Below, piece after piece: positions 8,044 through 11,654 of a stretch of DNA of 11,654 nt. This stretch comes from Gemmatimonadota bacterium. Lineage in GTDB: Bacteria > Gemmatimonadota > Gemmatimonadetes > Gemmatimonadales > Gemmatimonadaceae. The stretch spans positions 1 through 11,654 of the forward strand of contig QHUV01000015.1 in assembly GCA_003222065.1 (NCBI GenBank), read 5' to 3'. A program made the translations under genes and the position numbers. Each line of letters begins with the position of its first letter. The stretch's first letter is position 1. The notes under the pieces are model-generated. The model was not told where the DNA came from. It did no database searches and saw nothing but the letters and a program-made list of their open reading frames with translations.

Positions 8044-8061
8044 GCCCGAGCGCGCCCGGGC
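8044..8061 (-). other. GC-rich hairpin in the 5' leader of the EIIA gene
   Basis: On the minus strand GCCCGGG and CTCGGGC can pair (one G-U) around a CGCG loop. It lies between the predicted transcription start (near 8070) and the ATG at 8012, starting about 9 bases into the transcript. It has no T-tract, so it is not a clear attenuator. It may stabilise the 5' end or modulate translation. In GC-rich DNA a stem this short can arise by chance. Confidence 0.3.
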
Positions 8062-8076
8062 AAAACGCAAACTGCG

Positions 8077-8105
8077 AAGTTACCGAGCGTTGGAAGTCGT
8101 GTCAA
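8077..8105 (-). promoter_or_regulatory. Candidate sigma70-type promoter of the EIIA gene
   Basis: Read on the minus strand, a perfect TTGACA (8105-8100) is followed by a 17-base spacer and TAACTT (8082-8077). Transcription would start near 8070, leaving a leader of about 58 bases. The -35 and spacing are ideal; the -10 matches the consensus at three of six positions. Its position just upstream of a gene with no other visible promoter supports the call. Confidence 0.5.
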
Positions 8106-8114
8106 ATGCTGACA
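8100..8114. promoter_or_regulatory. TGTCA-N5-TGACA dyad, candidate operator
   Basis: A perfect five-base inverted repeat with a five-base spacer lies in the middle of the divergent intergenic region. Its left arm is the -35 box of the EIIA promoter, and its right arm directly abuts the candidate dus -35. A bound dimer would block the EIIA promoter and could affect both genes. No regulator gene is adjacent, so the binding protein is unknown. A dyad of this size may be a chance event. Confidence 0.3.
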
Positions 8115-8143
8115 TTGCATGGACTTCGACCGCTTCTTAACTT
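8115..8143 (+). promoter_or_regulatory. Weak candidate promoter of dus
   Basis: TTGCAT (8115-8120), a 17-base spacer and TAACTT (8138-8143) form a poor sigma70-like promoter. Its -10 is identical to that proposed for the divergent EIIA gene. Transcription would start at or beside the dus ATG at 8150, so the transcript would be nearly leaderless. This agrees with the lack of a Shine-Dalgarno sequence there. Each box matches consensus at only three positions. Confidence 0.25.
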
Positions 8144-8149
8144 CACCGG

Positions 8150-9187
8150 ATGAAACGCTTTCCCTTTGCGCTCGACGCCGAGGTGCCGCTCTACCTCGCG
8201 CCGATGGCTGGCGTCTCGGAGTCGCCGTTCAGACGACTCTGCCGCCGCTTCGGCGCTGACGTTGTTGTCACGGAGTTTCTCTCCGCCGAAGGGATTCGCC
8301 GCGAGAATCCAGGAACGGTCGACAAACTTCGTTTTGACTCCGACGAGCGACCGATTGGCGTGCAGATCTTTGGCGCCGATGCCGTCGCGATGGGCGAGGC
8401 CACTGCTCTGGTCACCGACGTGTTCGGACCGGAATTCATCGACATCAACTTCGGTTGCCCGGTCAAGAAAGTCGTTAGGCGCAACGGCGGTTCGGGCTGT
8501 CTTCGCGACCTCGGGCTTGTTCAGGACGTCATTCGTCGCGTCGTTCAGAGTACGCACCTGCCGGTGACGTGCAAGATTCGCAGTGGGTGGAACGACGAGA
8601 TGCGTGACCCGGTCGCGATCGCGCGGCGGTGCGAGGATGCCGGCGTGCGGGTCCTTACGCTCCACCCCCGCACCCGCACGCAGATGTACACGGGGTCCGC
8701 ACGCTGGGACGAGATCGCGGCGGTGGTCGACGCCTTGAGTATTCCTGTACTCGGGAATGGAGACATCAAGACGCCCGAGGACGCCGTGCGCATGCGCCGG
8801 CAGACCGGTTGCGCCGGGATCATGATCGCCCGCGGATCCTTCGGGCAGCCGTGGATCTTCGATCAAACCCGAGATCTCCTCGAGGGCCGGCCGAAACGGC
8901 CCGACCCGGGGATCGAGGAGCGCTTTCGCGTGGCCCTCGAGCACGCACGGATGGCCGAGGAATACGAGCCCGATCGGCGCGGTGCGGCGATCGAGTTTCG
9001 GAAGCACCTCGGTTGGTACGTCAGGGGCCTTCCTGGATCCGCGGACCTGCGCAAGCGACTTCATGCCGTGTCGTCGTTAGGCCATGTCGAGGGCATATTC
9101 GAGGAGTACCTTCGGGATGGCCATCGCCTTGCTTCGCTCGAGGCAACAGCCGTCGGCGAGGAGGTGCTCGAGGTCACCTCCGCATGA
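8150..9187 (+). CDS. dusB: tRNA-dihydrouridine synthase, DusB-like
   Basis: This FMN-dependent enzyme reduces specific uridines to dihydrouridine in the tRNA D-loop, using NADPH. The 345-residue length is normal for DusB. The TIM-barrel motifs are LAPMAGVSESPFRRL (16-30), the catalytic-cysteine motif INFGCPVKKVVRRNGGSG (99-116; Cys103), the flavin/substrate residues CKIRSGW (141-147), LHPRT (171-175) and GNGDI (202-206), followed by the phosphate-binding IARGSFGQPWIF. The C-terminal helical domain with FRKHLGWYVRGLPG is typical of the family. Which uridine it modifies cannot be read from the sequence. An extra cysteine follows the motif (GGSGCL, where Ala is common). No Shine-Dalgarno sequence precedes the ATG. 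The gene diverges from the EIIA gene and overlaps larB by ATGA. Confidence 0.94.
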   Translation: MKRFPFALDAEVPLYLAPMAGVSESPFRRLCRRFGADVVVTEFLSAEGIRRENPGTVDKLRFDSDERPIGVQIFGADAVAMGEATALVTDVFGPEFIDINFGCPVKKVVRRNGGSGCLRDLGLVQDVIRRVVQSTHLPVTCKIRSGWNDEMRDPVAIARRCEDAGVRVLTLHPRTRTQMYTGSARWDEIAAVVDALSIPVLGNGDIKTPEDAVRMRRQTGCAGIMIARGSFGQPWIFDQTRDLLEGRPKRPDPGIEERFRVALEHARMAEEYEPDRRGAAIEFRKHLGWYVRGLPGSADLRKRLHAVSSLGHVEGIFEEYLRDGHRLASLEATAVGEEVLEVTSA

Positions 9188-9933
9188 GACGCGAGCACGT
9201 TCGCGACCTGCTGGCGCGGGTCGCGAGCGGCGCTCTCAACGTCGATGAAGCGCTCGGCCGTCTCGCCTTCGAACCCGCGGAGTCGTTAGCCTTCGCGACG
9301 ATCGACCACCATCGGGCCCTCAGGCAAGGATTTCCCGAGGTCGTGTTCGGAGAAGGAAAGGCCACCGACCATCTGCTGGAGATCGCCACACGGATCGCCG
9401 AGCGAGGCGAGGGATTGCTCGTCACGCGGCTGGCTCCCGACGCCGCCTCCGTGCTCGCTACGCGGTTTCCGACGATCGAGCTGAATGCCGTTGGACGCAC
9501 CGCCTATTTGCCACCCGTAGAGCCCATTCCGGCTGGGCGGGGCAACGTTCTGCTCGTTACCGCCGGTACATCCGACCTCCCGGTCGCCGAGGAGGCAGCC
9601 GTAACCGCTGCAGCCTTCGGCAATTGCGTCTCCCAGCTCGTGGACGTTGGAGTGGCGGGCATTCACCGATTGCTGGCGCGACGCGATGAGCTCATCGCGG
9701 CGTCGGTCATCATTGTCGTTGCTGGAATGGACGGCGCTTTGCCGTCCGTGATCGGCGGGCTGGTCGGAGTACCCGTTATCGCCGTCCCAACAAGTGTAGG
9801 TTATGGCGCCTCCTTCCACGGCCTGGCCGCGCTCCTCACGATGCTCAACAGTTGCGCGGCGGGCATCACAGTCGTCAACATCGATAACGGTTTTGGCGCG
9901 GCCGTCGCGGCGTCGCGCATCAACCACGTCTGA
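9184..9933 (+). CDS. larB: LarB, pyridinium-3,5-biscarboxylic acid mononucleotide synthase
   Basis: LarB carboxylates and hydrolyses nicotinic acid adenine dinucleotide in the first step of nickel-pincer nucleotide (NPN) synthesis, the cofactor of lactate racemase LarA and relatives. The 249-residue chain has an N-terminal helical part (1-50) and a PurE-like C-terminal domain with VTAGTSDLPVAEEAA (125-139), DVGVAGIHRLL (154-164), VVAGMDGALPSVIGG (178-192), VPTSVGYGASFHGL (201-214) and LNSCAAGITVVNIDNGFG (221-238). By alignment from memory, Cys224 corresponds to the cysteine of the Lactobacillus enzyme that forms an adduct with the substrate. The ATG overlaps the dus stop (ATGA). An in-frame extension reaches back to 8629, but it lies wholly within dus. 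Partners larC, larE and larA are not visible. Older annotations call this family PurE-related NCAIR mutase. Confidence 0.93.
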   Translation: MRREHVRDLLARVASGALNVDEALGRLAFEPAESLAFATIDHHRALRQGFPEVVFGEGKATDHLLEIATRIAERGEGLLVTRLAPDAASVLATRFPTIELNAVGRTAYLPPVEPIPAGRGNVLLVTAGTSDLPVAEEAAVTAAAFGNCVSQLVDVGVAGIHRLLARRDELIAASVIIVVAGMDGALPSVIGGLVGVPVIAVPTSVGYGASFHGLAALLTMLNSCAAGITVVNIDNGFGAAVAASRINHV

Positions 9934-10021
9934 GTAGCGGTTGGCAGAGAGAGCCGCCCGCCCTGCCTTGCGCCTCAAGCTGCCTCACGTGACGAACCAG
10001 ACGAGTGCGCACGCTCCTGCG
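9934..10021 (+). other. Spacer between larB and the GGDEF protein gene
   Basis: Eighty-eight bases separate the two genes if ATG 10022 is used. I see no convincing promoter or terminator and no Shine-Dalgarno sequence. A perfect TCACGTGA palindrome (9985-9992) is the only notable element. The downstream frame is open from 9938, so TTG 9941, TTG 9968 or GTG 9989 could be the true start and part of this spacer could be coding. Confidence 0.5.
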
Positions 10022-11654
10022 ATGGTGACCCACCCCCACCCCTGGCCCGCGACACTTTCGACGCTGGCCCTGGTCGTCGCTATTGCCGTTGCCGCCTTGT
10101 GCATCCGCGGGCTATTGCCTGCGTCGGCGACTCGATTCAAGAAGCCGCTTGTCGCGGGCGCTCTTCTCGTCGCCTCACTGCTCGTGCTATTTACGGGAGG
10201 CGTGAGCTCCTCCCTCGCGACAGTCGGCATTGCCGCGTGGGGAATGGCAGAGTGTTTCGGGCTCGCCATTGGAGCGGCTGGGTTTCTGCTTGCCGCGGCT
10301 TCCGCCACGCTCGCGCTTACGGGACGGAACCCGGGATCAGTCACGATTGGCGGCGCTATGCTCGCCGCCACGGTTGGCGCCTTGCCGTACTTCTACGCGC
10401 GGAGCTTGGCGGCGATGCAAGCTCGCCGAGACCGACGCGTCACGCGGCTCGAGGCGCATATCGCCCGGCCGACACCGACGCGCCCCATGCCGACCGAAGC
10501 GCTCAAGCGAGAAGTCCTACTCTCGGTCGAGCGCACAGAGGCGACTAAGGATCTGGCGACGCTAGACGGTCTGCTTCGCGACGTCCGTGATCTGCTGCAG
10601 GCTGACGAAGCGATATTTTGGCGTTGGAGCGAGGATAGGGACACGCTCCTCCCGACCGCGTGGTCTACAGAAGAAAGTCCTCGTCCTCAATTCTTCCGCG
10701 TGAAGGACTGGGGGCCGCTCGCACGTTGGTCGGCACGCGAGCGCATCGTGACGTTCGATGGCACCGATGACGCGCCATCGCTCGTCGCTGCGCCTGTCAT
10801 CGGAGGGAGCATCGAGGATCAAGCCGAAATGCTGCACGGGGTGATCACGCTGAGCCGCGATAGCGGACTCGCTCTCAGCCGTGACGCGGTCAAGGCATGG
10901 TTGCCGCGCTTCGCCGCACAGCTGTCCGCGTATCTCGATCTCTTCGACATGCGCACGCACTACGCGCGAAATAGCCGGCGGAATCAGGCGCTGATTGAAG
11001 CCCTCGAACGGCTTCAGGTGCATAAGAGCGCGGAAGCACTCGGAAGCGCCGTCTGTGAAACGGCGCTCGAGGTCACCTCAGGCAAGTCGGCATTGCTCAT
11101 TCGCTGGCTCTCGCAGGACGCGTATGGCCTCGTGCAGTATGCGTCGCGGGAGCTAGCACTCGAGCCAGGAATGATCATCGGCAAAGATACGCTCGTGGGG
11201 CGCACCTGCCGCGACGGCATGCCGCTACTCCTTCACGATGCGCGCGCTGTGACTCGCTCCGACCCCGCATACACGTCGACGCTCACCTATCGCCCCATTC
11301 CCTCGCTGGTCGTGGTTCCGATTGTGTGTGATCAACGCGTGATCGGAGCGATCGTCGTAGAAGGCGCCGAGCCGGCAAGCATCGGCGTGGAAGAGGCGCG
11401 CAACGTCGGTCTGTTGGCGGGAGTGGCACGCGCATTTCTCGAGAAGGTGTGGGAGATCGAAGACGTCAGTCAGCGGGCACGCACCGACGCCCTTACCGGC
11501 CTCGCCAACCGCCGCGAGTTCGACGAGCAGCTTCGCCGCGTACTGGCCGAAACCGATCGGTTCGGTGGCACGTCGTCGCTCATCGTGGTCGACATCGACC
11601 TATTCAAGAATGTGAACGACATGTACGGCCACGAGGCTGGTGATGCCGTACTTC
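10022..11654 (+). CDS. Membrane-anchored dual-GAF GGDEF protein, putative diguanylate cyclase (3' truncated by the window)
   Basis: The frame stays open to the window edge, giving 544 codons. The N-terminus has four predicted transmembrane segments (about 12-32, 42-60, 68-98 and 106-126), then a basic, possibly coiled segment (127-149). A degenerate GAF-like region (about 178-306), a linker, and a clearer GAF domain (about 334-478, with TLVGRTCRDGMPLLLHD and SLVVVPIVCDQRVIGAIVVEG) follow. The chain then enters a GGDEF domain at DALTGLANRREF (489-500). The metal and GTP-site residues VDIDLFKNVND (523-533) and GHEAGD are intact, but the GG(D/E)EF active site and any I-site fall outside the window. 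It probably makes cyclic di-GMP in response to a signal sensed by the membrane or GAF part. The ligand is unknown. ATG 10022 fits the first transmembrane helix, but upstream TTG and GTG codons are possible. It need not belong with larB. Confidence 0.87.
   Translation, partial: MVTHPHPWPATLSTLALVVAIAVAALCIRGLLPASATRFKKPLVAGALLVASLLVLFTGGVSSSLATVGIAAWGMAECFGLAIGAAGFLLAAASATLALTGRNPGSVTIGGAMLAATVGALPYFYARSLAAMQARRDRRVTRLEAHIARPTPTRPMPTEALKREVLLSVERTEATKDLATLDGLLRDVRDLLQADEAIFWRWSEDRDTLLPTAWSTEESPRPQFFRVKDWGPLARWSARERIVTFDGTDDAPSLVAAPVIGGSIEDQAEMLHGVITLSRDSGLALSRDAVKAWLPRFAAQLSAYLDLFDMRTHYARNSRRNQALIEALERLQVHKSAEALGSAVCETALEVTSGKSALLIRWLSQDAYGLVQYASRELALEPGMIIGKDTLVGRTCRDGMPLLLHDARAVTRSDPAYTSTLTYRPIPSLVVVPIVCDQRVIGAIVVEGAEPASIGVEEARNVGLLAGVARAFLEKVWEIEDVSQRARTDALTGLANRREFDEQLRRVLAETDRFGGTSSLIVVDIDLFKNVNDMYGHEAGDAVL

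Noticed and set aside
8013..8120. Longer EIIA protein starting at 8120
   Set aside because: The extra 36 codons cover the TTGACA-N17-TAACTT promoter and the leader hairpin, and EIIA proteins normally start close to the MELREFF segment.
8102..9064. Minus-strand open frame of 320 codons opposite dus, running toward the EIIA gene
   Set aside because: It mirrors the DusB coding frame and has no family resemblance. It also covers the likely regulatory spacer.
8629..9183. Long N-terminal extension of larB
   Set aside because: It overlaps the confident dus gene, reads as Arg-rich shadow sequence, and LarB has its normal length from ATG 9184.
9985..9992. TCACGTGA palindrome as an operator
   Set aside because: An 8-base palindrome in GC-rich DNA is expected by chance, and no promoter elements flank it.
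1..11654. Mobile element, phage, defence system, CRISPR, tRNA or rRNA
   Set aside because: I looked for transposase or integrase motifs, terminal repeats, spaced direct repeats and tRNA cloverleaf sequences and saw none. The gene content is housekeeping throughout.

Overview
This is a high-GC bacterial chromosome segment made of tightly packed housekeeping genes. I see no transposase, integrase, phage gene, CRISPR array, tRNA or rRNA. Several traits suggest a Gemmatimonadota-like or similar deep-branching soil bacterium: an archaeal/eukaryote-type ProRS, an unusual HisRS lacking the canonical motif 3 arginine, few Shine-Dalgarno sequences, and the gene order accD-folC-hisS-proS-lysA-pde-guaA. 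The taxon is an inference from memory of these families, not a measurement.

Region 1 (1-7530, + strand) is one probable operon. It holds the last codons of accD, then folC (folate polyglutamylation), hisS and proS (aminoacyl-tRNA synthetases), lysA (last step of lysine synthesis), a small MJ0936/YfcE-like metallophosphoesterase and guaA (GMP synthase). Genes overlap or lie within 29 bases of each other, and two junctions are TGATG stop/start overlaps, so translational coupling is likely. The cluster joins supply of one-carbon cofactor, amino acid, purine nucleotide and charged tRNA, all needed in proportion to growth rate.

Region 2 (7530-8149) is a switch point. guaA converges on a minus-strand PTS EIIA (PtsN-like) gene, with an imperfect hairpin between the two stops. 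The EIIA gene is divergent from dus. The 137-base divergent spacer holds a good sigma70-type promoter for the EIIA gene, a TGTCA-N5-TGACA dyad on its -35 box, a weaker candidate promoter for dus, and a hairpin in the EIIA leader.

Region 3 (8150-9933, + strand) is a coupled pair: a DusB-type tRNA-dihydrouridine synthase and LarB, the carboxylase that starts nickel-pincer nucleotide synthesis. No other lar gene is visible.

Region 4 (10022 to the window end) is a membrane-anchored signalling protein with four predicted transmembrane segments, two GAF-like domains and the first part of a GGDEF diguanylate cyclase domain. The window cuts it before the GG(D/E)EF signature.

The window looks mostly ordinary. 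The items most worth a second look are the substituted metal-site motif in the phosphoesterase, the HisRS motif 3, the Q-to-N change in the GuaA nucleophile elbow, the divergent regulatory spacer, and larB without visible partners.
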